NCBI GenBank assembly: GCA_963931865.1
Contig: OZ007508.1
Span: 12,398,781 to 12,462,780, forward strand
Origin: Axinella damicornis
Taxonomy: Eukaryota; Porifera; Demospongiae; Axinellida; Axinellidae
Direction of reading: 5' to 3'
Length of the DNA stretch: 64,000 nucleotides
Below, piece after piece: positions 49,776 through 62,995 of this stretch. The position numbers and the translations under genes were made by a program. Within the stretch, counting starts at the first letter, position 1. Every line of letters begins with the position of its first letter. The notes under the pieces were generated by a model, which searched no databases, had not been told where the DNA came from, and was given only the letters and a program-made list of their open reading frames with translations.

Positions 49776-52700
49776 ATGGCTGTGAATCCAGCATCAAAGA
49801 CCACCCTCTTTTTGAGATGGCGCTGGGCAGTTTTCTTCTCCATGTTCGTCGGTTGGAGTTTCTACGTGTTCAGTCGGAAGACCCTCCCTTCATCGACACC
49901 CAGCCTCATACAACACAATGGTTTCAGCAAAGATGACATCGGACTCATTGCCAGCTGCTTTGCCAGCTCTTACGGCACCAGCAAGTTCTTTAGTTCTATA
50001 CTGTCTGACCATGTTAGCTCAAAAAAGCTGTTCTCTCTCGGCCTTGTACTCAGTGGTATTGGCTGCATTGTATTTTCTCTCACTAAGAGTGTGCTGGTGT
50101 GCTGTGTGGTCTGGTTCACTGTTGGTATCGTGCAAGGGTTTGGTTGGGCACCTTGCGCCATCTTACTAAAGGAATGGTATGCACCCTCGCAGATAGGCAC
50201 CTGGTGGAGTATTCTTTCAAGTGCTGCCAGTCTTGCAGCTGCAATTTCTCCAGTCCTTATCACCGAGCTCACATCGGCCACTAGCTGGTCGTGGAGTTTC
50301 TTCACCATTGGAATCAGCTGCTGTGTTCTTAGTCTCGGTGTCTTCCTCTTGATCAAGGACTCCCCTTCGGAGCTTGGGATTGAAACATCATGGGGAGGTC
50401 TGAAGAAAACGGATGAACCTGTTCAATCCACAAAAGATACTAGGTCACAGTCTTGGTATGGAGTATTCCTATTGAAGGATCTGTGGTTAGTCAGTGCTGT
50501 CTATGCGAATCTTTACTTGATCAAGCATGCCCTCAGCAACTGGAGCCAGTTGTACTTGATTCAGGCAGCCAAGAAGCCCGAAATGGTAGCTGCAGCTTGT
50601 ACCAGCATGATGCATATTGGAGGAATTCTGGGATTTCTCTGCATAGGATATATTTCTGATCTCTTCCTCACTCCAGTAAGTACATGTTTTCAAAGTTGGA
50701 TCTTCTGTGATCCAGCTGGAATTCGAACTCTCTGCATACTAATCAGATGTTTTATCCTTTGAGACCAGAGCAGAAGGCAAGCTACGTATACGCACATGAC
50801 ATACAAGGCAGTGCTACTGCATGTATGTATGTACATATGTACGTTTGTCTTCTGCTTTTCTACTCGTGTCTCAGCAGCTTAGTAGTAAGGGTGTCATACT
50901 GGAGTTTGAATCCCAACAGGATCCTGTCTATCTCAGGCAACATTAGCATGCGCAATTAAAGTGACTGTGGTTGTCAAACTTGTACATAGTTCCACTGCCT
51001 GTGCATGCGGGTGTCCTGTAGGATTTTTGGCAAGCACAGAGTTGGCTTCTGGGGGGTTACACTGTGGATAGGAGTGTACTATGTAAAGATGCATGACTTG
51101 TTAGTAACAGCTCATTGAGAACAAACGAGACGTTTACATGTAATTCTGTTGCATAATAATTACCCCGTGTGCATGCGCAGCAGACGGTAGAGTGATTGGT
51201 TTGTCTGTCAGTCTGTCCGTCCAAGCGGTTTGAGCAGTGAAGGCCTTGTTGAAGGCTTATTTCAGGATAGAAGTGTCAGAATTCAGAAAATACTAGCATC
51301 TACATAACTCACAGACCAGAGATCCTCTCGAGAGGCTGAAAAAAGTTGCGTGAATGTCGACGATTAGCTGTGTTCTAATTAATACAACTTGACCACACCC
51401 TGTTTCTAACGTTACTGCCACATCTTATTCTGCTTTGCATGCTGTATTAAAATCGATAGGCCCTAGCTATCTCATCGTGCATGCTGTATTAAAACGCATG
51501 AATGATCGGCAGTTAAAATGTCGAGCACGGGGTACGTGCTCTGCTGAGCACCTCTAGTTATTGTACTGTTATAAGTTTCAAAATTCTCCCTTACCACCTC
51601 CAACCTTCTTCTCCCCTTTCCCTCCCTTCTCCTCCCCCGTCCCTCCCTCTCCTTTTCTTCACTCCTTCTCCTTCCCTCCCCTTCCACGTCTCTCTCTCTC
51701 CTCTCCTTCCTGCCTTTCCTTGATCTTTTCCCTATCCTCCCTCCCTCCTACCTTCCTCTGGCCATCCTTCTCTCTCTCAGCAAACGGAGAAGACCAAATG
51801 CCCAAGGGCTCCTGTGCTATTTGGCCTCTCAGTGCTTTTGACTCTGGCTCTGCACCTGTTTGCCTCCACTACCAATGAACTGGTGTCTGAGGTAGGTCTT
51901 TGCACATCACATGTGGGCTACCCACACATCGTGGGTGACTAACAACTTTAACCCTGTCACAAGGTGCACTGGGTCAATACCTCCATTCTCCTATAGCTTC
52001 TCTTTTGTAGAACATGCACTTGTGCAATTGGATGCAAAATAGCTAGCTCTCAGGTGTGCAGATTTGATTTGAAATCAGGCTGTCTGAGTATTGTCTTCGG
52101 CCAGCGGAGCAGCTGCAGCACTGATGGAAGTTGCAACTTTGTAGTTCCAGCTGATACCTCCCACTCTAATGTCCACCTAACAACAGTACTGATCTCCTAC
52201 TTAACTGTTTATCATTCCTTTCTTGTTTCCCAAAAGTTTTGCCAATCTGCTACATGAATCACTACACTTCATTATCATTCTGTAATTATGTCAACAAATC
52301 CCCACATGATTTCAAGGTATTCAATCTAGTAGCTCACATGACAGGGCCGAATGCTGTCGAGGCACCAATTAAAGTTAAACTATACACATGATTGGGCTGT
52401 CCTGGCACAAGCAAAGACCAACTGAACTTAGTTAGCCGTAACTTACCCCAGTTGCAATTAGCATTCCAAAATGCAGCACAAGATGTGTCAGTACTATTGA
52501 GCAAATTATTGAGTTTGGTCCGTGTTCCGTGCATACACATGTGCAGGTGTGGCTGAACATGCTGATCTTTGTCATTGGGTTCCTGGTTGACGGTTCAATT
52601 TCCATCATTGGTCTGATGTCTATGGAAATCGTACCAAAGAAGCTGGCAGGCAGTGCACATGGGCTGGCCTGCGCTGTAGCTCAAGGTGTGTTACATCGTT

Positions 52701-53656
52701 GTTTTAACTGAGCTATTGCAGTAGTGGTAACCATGGGCCGGGAATTGGTCCGAATTTCCCAAAAATAGCATCCTTGATTCTGTGTGTGTGTCAGGCATCT
52801 CCTCAAGTAGGTTTCATGCAAGTGTGTGTGTGCAGTTGTTACATAATTACTGTCAACTGAGTTTTGTTAATGAGGGACAACTGCACTCCTGGTAGCTGTT
52901 CCAACCTGATTTCAACTTGCCGTAGCACAATCTAAGTATTGCAGTTCGTTCCAACACATGCCACGTGACAACCACGCTCCGTCGATCGCTAACAATGGCG
53001 GCCAAAGAGGAGACAAGAAATTATTACAGCACTCACAACTTCGCCAGAACGGTGAGCTTCAGCACATAAGCATCAGGGAATGAGAGCGATCACGACCGTG
53101 TGATCAGAATCTTTGTGGGCCTTTCATGAGAGCTGTATTGGCAACGAAAGTTGAAGAGAGTGCTCGAGCAATGGCAGCCGACAGCACGACAAAAGTGCTT
53201 GTATCTCCAGCAACAAGATGAGTTTCGGCACCAGAATTACACGGCACTGCATGATAGCAATCACGACGGTGTAGTCAGAATGTTTGTAGGCAATTCCGAA
53301 GGTAGTCAAAGGTTATAATACATTAATTATAATACCATGCAGGAGTGTAACGTTATTTACATGCATGTGCTTGTCATACAATGTTGTTTTGCGTGTTACA
53401 AATGTTTCTCCCCAATTTCCACTAAAATTAGTATTGCTGGTTATACATAATATGGTCTTGTGCCTCCCAATGCAATATAGCTGGTGCTTTTCTGTCTGGG
53501 TGGCCCTTTGCCCATGCTGTGGAGCTGTACGGTTGGACGTCTGCCTACTACCTCCTGGAGGCAGCTGGTGCAGTGATGGTGGGTCTTGTCTCTTACCTTG
53601 TGATGTTGCTACTCAGAGGACTGGCCGCTAACAGAGCAGTTCAGAAACAGAATTAA
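49776..53656 (+). CDS. SLC37A4: Glucose-6-phosphate translocase (SLC37A4-like), 4 coding exons
   Basis: ER-membrane antiporter of the major facilitator superfamily that exchanges glucose-6-phosphate for phosphate (family knowledge). Exons: 49776-50675, 51781-51891, 52547-52685, 53481-53656. Total 1326 nt, 441 aa (human 429), all junctions GT/AG and in phase. Family signatures: GWSFYVFSRKTLP near the N-terminus, with Arg34 at the position of the substrate-related Arg28 of human; the loop LSDHVSSKKLF; QGFGWAPCAILLKEWY; GTWWSILSSAASLAAAISPVL; and GYISDLF after the central loop. About ten hydrophobic segments are visible. The last residues (AVQKQN) keep a Lys at -3 but not the second Lys of a canonical KKXX retrieval signal. 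SLC37A1-A3 are alternatives, but length and motifs fit A4 best. Confidence 0.93.
51589..51779. repeat. CT-rich tract forming the SLC37A4 intron 1 acceptor region
   Basis: About 190 bp of CCTCCCTTCTCC-type sequence on the sense strand, ending in TCTCTCTCAG at the exon 2 acceptor (51779-51780). Confidence 0.9.
52863..53330. repeat. Dispersed repeat copy in SLC37A4 intron 3
   Basis: Begins GGACAACTGCACTCCTGGTA, then contains AATGGCGGCCAAAG, AAGAAATTATTACAGC and GTGTGATCAGAATCTTTGTG, as in the copies at 10225-10525 and 38385-39571 (opposite orientation to the latter). Confidence 0.75.
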
Positions 53657-55153
53657 CTGAGATCAGTGACTAACATGGTTACATTGCTGAGTAAATTCTA
53701 TTTCAGGATGTTGCATGCAATTTCAAGTTTTGTAATATCGAACCTGCAAACAATAATATTGGCAGGTGAGCTGTAAGCTCGCTGCCTATATGAATCATCC
53801 TGGGAGTGAGTAACTGCCAAATACCCAATTCACTAAAATTATTACTCCTGTGCCTGTGAGAGAGGGCCTGCATGAGAATTAATGAACCTCAGGAGTCTGG
53901 GCCATGCTGGAGACCAGGAGACCATATTGTACTCTATCTCATATCCAGGCCAGGCTTGTAATTGTTCCTTAATTGTCATTTCTACTGCAATGGTACAGTT
54001 TATGGTATGTATAATTATGAAAGAAAAAGACTTGCACGGGGGAGCTTTCCACCTCAGTTCTTTTTTCAAGGATCAAAAGCAAGGGAGTATATGCCACTGT
54101 CATAATTACACATGAGCCGAAGATCCGGCCACAACTTGTGAAGCTGTGGAATCTGTATGGTATGCATAATGTGCTTTGATCTTTGGAACTTAAAGAGGTC
54201 TCTAATTAAATCCACTAGACTCCTCATCAAAAATATTTCATACAGAGAAACTGAAAGATGTACTAATAAGCTGGTTACTGCATTCAAGCAGGGGTCTCTT
54301 AGCCATTTAGAGACATTTGGGATGCACCTATAATCACCTTGGGAAGTGGCTGCCTAAAACACTATAGCACAGTTGGCAGTATAAATTATTACTCTACACA
54401 GACCTAGGTTGCAATTGCTGCTGCAAACACAGCTGTAATTATATAGCTTATACTCCGTGGGAGTTGAATTAATTCTTGGAGAGAGCCTGATTTAAGAGTG
54501 CATGGCAACGATCAGCATATTTTCTATCTCTGTGTGAGAAACGTATAAAGTAGCTATACTTATACAATGAGACCAGAACTATAGCAACTGGATGCTAACA
54601 CTATATAACCATGCAGACCAATGTCTTTACATCCCCTCTGAAGGAGTGCATGACATCCATGGTATATACATTAATTATTGGGACTTGAACCATGCAGCAG
54701 CCATGTGATTAAATTTTAATATTAGCAGTTGTTCCCAAAAGGAATTCAGATCTAGATCTGGGGTAGCTTCCTCAGTAATTGACCTCCAAAATCGATTCAC
54801 TGTCACCTTCATCTGACATCAGTTTACCAAACCTTATGCTCTTGAGAGAATACACTATAATAAGACTCGTACAAACACAAACCAAACATGACAATTATAA
54901 ACAACAACAACAATGCTAATTGTGTGTCCTAAATTGACAATGTAATAGCTCTAGCAATGTATATAAAAGGGAGTGTCAAGCAGACTTTGCAAGAAAGTGC
55001 AGTAAACACAAGCGAACTGTACATGTACAAGTCATGTGTATGTATAACCTTATAGCAATGCTGAGAATGGTTATGTGAAGTATATGTGGCAGGAATTACT
55101 AACGGCAGCAAAACAGATGTGCTTGTGGCAAGAAGTGTAAAATAAGCTACTTT
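53657..55153. other. Convergent intergenic region between SLC37A4 and the PDZ gene
   Basis: Both flanking genes end here. No exon was recognised. It contains a single-arm relative of the 41160-41276 hairpin (54284-54345) and AT-rich unique sequence. Short frames at 53842-54287 are not supported. Confidence 0.6.
54284..54345. mobile_element. Single arm of the ACTCAAGCAG hairpin family
   Basis: TCTCTTAGCCATTTAGAGAC then GGGATGCACCTATAATCACC matches the left arm at 41160-41220. The opposite arm is missing. Confidence 0.65.
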
Positions 55154-58100
55154 TCAGTCTGCGGGATTCAGCACTACAAACTCGATTGTCTTGTCCATGG
55201 GACCCTCGAAAGCACTCTTGATGGCCATCACCGTCTCCCTGTGTTTGAGTCCCTTCAGAGCAGTGCCCCCGATCTGGAGTATCTGCTGGCCCACCTTCAT
55301 TCCAGTGCCGGTCAGTGCAGCACAGCCATCAGGCTGAGGGGAGGGTGTGTGTGTGTGTGCATGTGTGTGTGTGTGTGTGGTACATGGGCATGTGAGATGT
55401 GTTACGCAGCTACGGGTGGTGGGGACATTAGACTTGGATCAAACCCTCATGGTGAGAGCTGAATACATAATATTCACAACTCATAATGTTATCATGACAA
55501 TGACATATAATTGTAATTTTGTTCACAATCTTGCTTGCAATCAATCGTTTGTTACGTAACCCGTGCATGAATGCACAGCAAGGGGGTATACATTGTTCAG
55601 CCAGAGATATAATATAGCTTAAGTTGACAGCAGCTATGTAGTATCAAAGAAGTGCCCAGCAGAGCACTTACCCCGTGCACTGTTTGCATGCAGTAACGCT
55701 TGATGCGCTGACATACTGACTGACTGATTGACATGCTGACAGACACAGCAATCACTCTAGACGTTTTGTTCACTATTAAAGCCTTAATTCATAATAGAGA
55801 GCAGGGAATCTCTAGTTTAGGCTACCCCGGTGTACCTAGCATGCAGCTGACTCACAGATATCTCTCTAATGATGACCGCCTTCTGCTTGGTGTTGGCTCC
55901 ACCGTCGATTGCAATCCCGAGCCTCTTGCAGACCTTGGTCACCTTGATTGTCAGGATTTCCCCGTGTAGGTTGGTGTAGCCTCCAAACTCTTTCCCGTTA
56001 GACACAGCACCAGCTGCTAAAGGTGGACTGGAGCTTTTGTCTTCTGTTGCCGCTGTTGCAACTGTCGCAACTGTGTCGGTTTCTTTTTGCACATTCAACT
56101 GAGTTAGCCTTTTCTTCTCCAGCCTTCTTTGGAGCTTCTCCTCTGCCCTCTGCCTCTCTTCTTCAACCAACTGCGCCCGCGTTTTCTCTGCAGGCTGCTT
56201 AGGCGTTGGCTCTTGATCGCCAAAATTAACCTTGACATGCTGGACGTTGAAGCCTGGCTTCCTTTCATCTCCTTCCTGTTTTGCATGTTGGGCCCCCTGC
56301 CTTAGTGGCACACCTTGCTTCCTTTTCTTGTCTGCTCCCCATTTCTTTTTCTGGTCCAGTTCTCGCTGCTTTCGCTCTTCTTCTCTTCTGCGAAGGTTCT
56401 CTTCACGCTTCCTCTCCTGTATGAAGGAAGATGAAAGTGTTCATTTGTTATACCTACGTGCACACACATTACAGGCAGGCTAACCCACCAGTTCCTGTTT
56501 CCTATTCTTTTCTGCCTCTAGCCTCTTCTGCGCTTCTCTGGCAGCTCGCTCCTCCTCTTGTTCTCTTCTTTCTTGCTCTCGCTTCTCCTCCTCCCGCCGC
56601 CGCCGCTGAACTTCAAGGCGATGCTCCTCCTCCTTCTCCTCTTGTGTCAATGGGGCATGTCGTTGTTGTAGCTCTTCCTCCTGATGTTGATGCTCCTCCT
56701 CTTCCTGTTGCTTTTGCTGTAGTTGACGTTCCTCCTCCTCCTGCAATTGCTGACGACGCTGTTGGGCTTTCCGACGCTCCCCTGTATCCAGCTGCTGACG
56801 CTGACGTCGCTGTGCTTCCTGACGTTGACGTTCTTCTGTCTCTGTTTGCTGACGTCGGTGTTGCTGTGCTTCTTCTTGCTGACGTCGGCGTTGCTGTGCT
56901 TCTTCTTGCTGACGTCGACGTTGCTGTGCTTCTTCTTGTTGACGTCTGCGATGCTGCTCTTGTTCCTCCTTCTGGGCCTGTTGATGCTCACGTTGCTCAG
57001 CCTCCTGGCAACAGAAAAGACACCTGTAATAACTACTTCTGTCTTGCCATACTAGTACTACTATCAGTCACACGCTTCCAACAAGATGTGAAAAACCAAC
57101 AGGCCCATGTATTGGCAACAGAGAAACAACACTACACCACTATACGATATGTACTTATTCAAGTAGCTACAAACGTAGTACAGTCATGAGTATCAATGGT
57201 GTTCACCTGTCTCCTCCTCTGCGTATCTTGTTCATATTCCCTCCTCTCCTGTTCTAGCCTCTCTTCCGCTGCTCTGCGTGCTTTCACCTCCTCCACCAAC
57301 CTAGCCCGCTCCTCTGTCTCACGTTGCAGTCGCTCCTCATATTCTGCACGTGCCTTAGCTTCAACTTCCCTGTGGGCGTGAAACAGAGTAGAGCCGTATC
57401 AAGCAACGTACAGCTGAATTGTAGTTTGTAATGGCAGCCACACTTCTCCCAAGTCAGGGGAGGTAGATAAATGTTTGACTGGAAGCAGAATTATAGCATG
57501 CATGGACAATGTATGACTGTGTTGTAAGATTCATACAGCCTGTCACTTTGAGAATATTAGTGTGCACAGATGATTGACATTTAGTATGTAGGTAGTCATG
57601 CACTACGACATCAGTATTTGTCACCGCTGAAACTGGTATGATGAGCTTACCTCCTTATCCTCTCCTCGAGCTCAATCCTGGCCTGTTCCTCAGCCTCTAA
57701 GCGAGCAACCTCAGCCTCTCTTCTTATCCTCTCCTCCTCCTCCTTCCTCCTGCGCTCGTCCTCTTCCTTCCTCCTGTGCTCCTCCTCTACTTGCCTCGTC
57801 TTCCTCTGGATCTCCCGCTGCATCTTCTGCTCGTACTCTTGCTTGTACTTCCGCTCTGCCTCCTGATAGATCCTCTGTTGGAGCTTGCGTGCGGTCTCTT
57901 CTTCCACCTCTTGCTGCTGCTGGGTAGCCTGCTGGGTGAGCTTCTCCCTTTCTCGCTGCATCCGTGCCTCAAACTCTTGCCTCATGCGCTCTTCTGCCTC
58001 CTTCCAGATTTTCTCCTCCATTTCTTGTTTTGTCTGCTCCTCCACCTGGTGGATTTGCTGCTCCAGGGCCTCTTGTTGCAACTGCTCTCTCTCTTCCTGC

Positions 58101-61100
58101 TCCTCTGCTACTTTCCTAGGGACAACCGTGGAAGGAGGAGGTGGAGGACGAGGCAGGAAGGTATAGGAGGGAAAACAGAAGAGACACAGTTAGAATCTGG
58201 AGCATGAGTCGCCCGCAGTATGGTACTCCTGGCTATAAATTTAAGATGAGTTGGCAAATATGATGTGTAAACAGTGTTTCATTAGCGTTGTACACATAGT
58301 GACATGGTTGCAAGTGAACATTTAGTTACTTTTGCTGCTCCTCCTTCTCTCCCTCCCCTCTTCTTCCACTCCTCTTCCCCTCCTCTTCAAATTCCTGTTC
58401 CCCCTCCTTCTCCCAATCCTATTTCCCCCTCCTCCTCCCATTCCTGTACCCCCTCCTCCTCCCATTCCTCTTCCCCCTTGAGAGTATAAAACTATGTCTC
58501 TTCTGCTTCCCACACCCACCATTCACATTATCACCCACCTTGCGTGTTCCTCTGCAATCTCCCTCTCCCTCTCCTCCAGCTGTCTCCTCATCTCATCCTC
58601 GGCCTCACGGCGGACATGCTCTTCCACCTCCTCCCTCACCCGGTTCTCAACTTCCCTCAGCTGCTGTTCCATTGCCTCTCTCTCCTGTCGCAGCATCTGC
58701 TCACGCTGCTGCTGTTCTTCCTCAAGAAGACGCTGCTGCTCCTCCAGCATCCTAATGTGTCACAAGGATCAGTGATTTTTTGTTATCAGTCTGCAGCTGA
58801 CAGATAGCTATATTATCTATGGTGCAGAGGAGAAACTGTTCATTAATCAAGGTTTTCAGGTAGTGAGTAACGATAGAAGATGTAATGCAGTCAACCAAGA
58901 AGATGTAATGCAGTCAACCATGAAGTTGCTGCTGTGTAGCACTGTATCTTAACTTAAGCCTACTATTGATTGTGTGTACAAAATTTAGCAAACTGAATTA
59001 TAAGATTTGGCAGGTACTGAATTTAGTGAGAATCAGTATAATTGTTCGTTGCAATGCATAATTATTAAGCTATCAGTGAATGCAAATTTCACCTGTGCTC
59101 ACTAAAATCTAGTACCCACACCGGCATATCAAAGTCAGCTAAGTTATTATGGTTCATTGCTTCAACTTCTTCTATACCAACCTGAAACCATCTGTAATGT
59201 CACAAAACTTAGTTGTATAAAACCATTCTACCAAAGATGTTCTTTTTGAGGATGGAGATGATCTTGCTAGCTACAGCTGTCCACCTACCTGCGCTCCTTT
59301 TCCTCAAACTCTTTGCGAAGTTTGTCTTCTGTTTCTGAGCGCACCTTCCGTTCGATTACGGAGATGCGAACACCTTGGCCAGGCCCGGCAGTTTCCACTG
59401 CCCCTGGCCTCCTCTAGAAACAGAAAATACCAGACAGAGGAATTCAATTTTATTTCAGTGTGTTGCACAGTACCAAATGTATAAGAGGAATTGTTTAAAT
59501 AGCACTGCAGTAAGGTCATGGAGGCGATACTAAGTACACAAGAGGTTCTTTCTGACTTGTTTAAGAACAAAAACAAGTAACAGAACTGTACATGGTAAGA
59601 CCATTACATTATTGCAATGAATAGTAATTAAATGGCTCTTACCCTTGGCACCACTGCTCCACTCTGAATGGAGCTGAGAGTGGACTCATTCCACTGGGAG
59701 CCCCAGGTCTCGTCCTCTCTATACAAAGTCAATGACAAGGTCAAAAGGTCAACATCAAGGTCAGAGTCTAAGTAATATTTAGATATCACTTTGCAGTGCA
59801 TTATGAGTTTTAGTGCACGTGGGCAGCTAGTTAACGGTCGAGGGCGAGATAATGCACGAGCCGAAGGCGAGTGCATTATCCGCCCGAGACCGTTAACTAG
59901 ATTGCCCGAGTGCACTAAAGCCCGTAATGCACTGCAAACTGGTATCTAAACTACTTAGTGCAACTCACTGACCCGAGACAGCCTTTGATGATCTTTGAAA
60001 AGTGTGCATTATCTAGATAATGCACACTAAAGTGTGCATTAAGCGATTTAATGCTCCGTCATGTGATCGATTCTGAGGCGTCTGATTCGTTGAGGGTCAC
60101 GTGAGTAGCACTAAGGCCAGTGTAATACTAGCTAGCAGTTTATGCCACTTCCTGAAACATTACCCTCCTGGGAGAGACATAATATCTCTGCATAATTATG
60201 TAATGTACAAAGATTCTGATTACACTATCATGACCACTGTCATCCACTGGCACATTGTGCAATAAGTTGGTAGAAATTCACCATGGTGGTGGAAGTATAA
60301 GCATTTTTGTGTTCCCATTGGCTTGCTAAGGCAGCCGTACAAGACGTCATGTATGTTCATTGGGACAAGACATAAGTATGAGCTAATGGATGCAATCAGA
60401 GTCTCCACAAGTATACATGTCATGGTGCGAGAGTAAATATGCTTATAAGCATGTGACCACCTGACATCATGTGATGACCACCTGACATAATACCAGACAA
60501 AAACAACAGAACACCACCAGCTGATCTCGAATTGCCTTGTGAACTGTCTGCATATTAATTGACAAGCCAGCTTTGAGTATCACACTATAGGTATCAACAA
60601 CCAATGACGGAATCTCTGATCTTGTTGGATTACGTTTCAAGCAACTAATTCTTGCAGCGTGTGTGTGTGTATCAATGTCTTTCCGCCTACCTTGTTTCTG
60701 ACTGCATCCACTTCCTCCTCTCCTTGAGGGTGTCGGCCAGGACGCTCTGGGGGTCGGGAGAGTAGTGGTTCTCGGGTGTACTTGTTGCGGGTGCAGGTGG
60801 GGGAGGGGCATGGAACACAGTGACGCCTGCAACAGGCCTTTGGTGTTGGGGGGACTGCAAGATGGACATACAAGACTTAGGTTAAAGTACACAGAGTTAA
60901 CTTGTATATAAGTGTAATTATTTACTTTACATAATACCACAAAAATTTCGTACAAAATATTAACACAAATTCCTCGCTCTATGGTACATTACCAGTGCTC
61001 CCTGATTTGCTACGTGTTTCTCCTTGCCATACCCGAGCATAACTTGAATAGGGGTCAATCCCTTGGGAATAATAGGGGTAAAGCTACATGTATAGGAAGG

Positions 61101-62982
61101 GGACAACAAAGCTATCTGAAACATTCAAGTGCTTTTGATGGACATTTTCTTTTCGGGCTTTTGTTATCCTGGAATTACATGTGATCATATACATTGCGAA
61201 TAGGAGTCTTGTTCCCAAACCACTCCTGCCAAGTCAGTGGCGGATCTAGAAATTTTGAAAGGGGGGTTCAGCAGGTTGTTGGCACATACACAGCGCACCG
61301 TCGCGAAGTGGCGATCAGTCCGCGCAAAGCGCGGAATTTTTTTTTTATGTGTTCTTTTTAGCGATCAGGAAGCGCTCTCGTAGCATCTCTGCGCATTCTG
61401 GACACGTTCCCAGACGCAAAGAAGATTGACTAAGTAACCAGTAATTATCGATGTGTGGGGCTGCTAGCTTCCTTCTTTTCATCGTCGACGGATTACAACC
61501 ACGTACGTGGACAGTCGATTGAACACGGCGTTATCGCTTTATTTTCTAATTATACGTATATACAGAAACAATAATTGATGTAAAATTAAAATTGTGTAGC
61601 AAGCGTAAACCTAGCTGTCTGCCTTCAGGCTTTCAGCCCGCGAACGGTCAAGGTGGGTAAGTTGCTCTTACATTTCAAATATGCAGCTTGCTTTTCTGCC
61701 TTGAGTGTACGGTCCGAGTCAAATACATTTTTTGGTTCTCCTTGAAAGGGGGGTTCCATGGAACCCTCGGAACCCCCTCTGGATCCGCTACTGCAAGTTT
61801 GTATGACAATCCCTTTATTTGTCAGGAAGTACACTGTGTTAGTTTGTACCAGTCTCTGTGGGACGTGGTCCCTCCCTCCCTCCTCTGATCCATCACCGTT
61901 CTCTCCTGGAGTCAGAGTTTGATCCTCAGACTATAGACAGACAAGATGAAAACTTGGAATAGGTAAATTTGAAAAGCAGTATGCAGTATGTCATGATCTG
62001 AACCAACAAAAGGGTATGCGGTAATTTTTTTGCCTGGAGAAACTTTCATTGAGAATGATGCCTAGCTAGCTTGCTGCTCAGACAGGACTCATTCTCTCTG
62101 GCACAGTACGCCATGCATGATCCGGACACCCAGCTGAAGCCGGGGCCATACTGGGCCCAGTTAATACAGGCAAGGGTAAAAGTTGTGGCATCTTATCACT
62201 GGCCGGCGAATATACCTGTACTATATTACGAAATGACAAGGGGGTGAGTGAAAAATGGGGATAACCATAGCACAGCTGATATTCAACACTAAAGAGGTCA
62301 ATTAAATCATCAATGAATCCCCTTTTTCCACTGACCCATTCATTACTGTTATTAAGGTCTGAATTAGTTATGCTGACGACTTACCCCAAATGACATATCA
62401 GCCACGTTGGTCGGGGAGAGCATCATGGTGTCCGTGCTATGGATGTGGGCCTGCAGGGGGTACAAGAGTGAGGCCAGATGGTTTAGGTCCACTCACTGGC
62501 AGAGGCACTGGGTCTCCCAGTGACCCAGAGGCAATGGTGTCAAAGACAGAGCCAATTGTGCAAAAGACAGTTTTTTGAATTTTGCAGTGAAGCTAGTGCA
62601 TGCAGGGTACACAAAGGAAAAGATCCTATAGAATGTGTTCCCTATAAGATGTACAAATGAGAAGGGAATTCAGTGTGATTTGGAAAAGCAATAATGTTGC
62701 CTTTTGTGAATAGCAGATTTAAGTAGAAAGAACGTTTGTGGAATTCTGCTTTAATGTGTGCTGACGGTAACAGCATATACACTGGTTAAACTCCTACAAT
62801 AGTATTCACAATGACAATAACTTCCATGTTTTAATTTGAGTATGATGGGTTATCAAGGAATATTTAAACAACAAAACCTCTCCATCTCACTCTCCAAATG
62901 TGCTCACCGTAATCTGCCTGACATTCCTTTGAGGAAGGCCTGTCAACGAACCCTCCAATGAGCCACCTGACTTCTTGGTGGC
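55154..62982 (-). CDS. Coiled-coil protein with C-terminal whirlin-like PDZ domain (12 exons seen, 5' end probably outside)
   Basis: Exons in transcript order: 62982-62908, 62450-62385, 61930-61850, 60854-60691, 59718-59643, 59413-59289, 58751-58539, 58115-57651, 57369-57207, 57004-56489, 56416-55856, 55333-55154. These give 894 codons plus stop, phases consistent. The first ~200 residues are Ser/Pro-rich (PPPPAPATSTPENHYSPD, then LADTLKERRKW). About residues 240-700 form a long Glu/Gln/Arg coiled coil, including four tandem copies of RRRQQEEAQQ-like decapeptides (about 56840-56960). The last ~100 residues are a PDZ domain: ILTIKVTKVCKRLGIAIDGG (carboxylate-binding loop LGIA), GMKVGQQILQIGGTALKG, KHRETVMAIKSAF. 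The LGIAIDGGANT block closely recalls whirlin PDZ3. A scaffold role is inferred from domain type only. The start codon was not found; an upstream exon beyond 63943 is likely. Confidence 0.85.
55345..55379. repeat. (GT)n microsatellite near the last PDZ-gene acceptor
   Basis: On the coding strand it is (CA)n followed by CACCCTCCCCTCAG, the acceptor at 55334-55335. Confidence 0.9.
58333..58482. repeat. CCTCCTCCCATTCCTGT tandem tract in a PDZ-gene intron
   Basis: Imperfect CCCCCTCCTCCTCCCATTCC units on the plus strand, so the coding strand is G/A-rich. It lies about 55-205 bp downstream of the donor at 58538. Confidence 0.8.
59769..59958. mobile_element. 190-bp palindromic element rich in GTGCATTA
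   Basis: Outer arms CTAAGTAATATTTAGATA and the inverse of TATCTAAACTACTTAG. Inner pairs TTTGCAGTGCATTA, TTTTAGTGCACGTGGGCA and CTAGTTAACGGTC are each matched in inverse orientation. A separate perfect palindrome AGTGTGCATTATCTAGATAA follows at about 60000. Confidence 0.8.
60205..60430. repeat. Diverged copy of the dispersed repeat family
   Basis: ACAAAGATTCTGATTACACT, CACCATGGTGGTGGAAGTAT and AGCATTTTTGTGTTCCC parallel ACAAAGATTCTGACTACACC, CACCTTGGTGGTGGAGATAT and AGCGCTTTTGTCTCGCC in 38385-38600. Confidence 0.65.
61235..61793. mobile_element. 559-bp TIR element CAGTGGCGGATC with perfect 5-bp target duplication
   Basis: Left CAGTGGCGGATCTAGA and the inverted right end CAGTAGCGGATCCAGA. Flanked by CAAGT at 61230-61234 and 61794-61798. 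No transposase. A truncated copy is at 4075-4465. A 5-bp duplication is seen in Transib and some hAT groups; superfamily unresolved. Confidence 0.85.
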
Positions 62983-62995
62983 CTGCTTATAGTGA

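Noticed and set aside
56431..57189. Plus-strand Leu/Val/Ala-rich frames (up to 252 residues) over 56431-58807
   Set aside because: Antisense shadows of the Glu/Gln/Arg coiled-coil exons, whose repetitive codons leave the opposite strand open.
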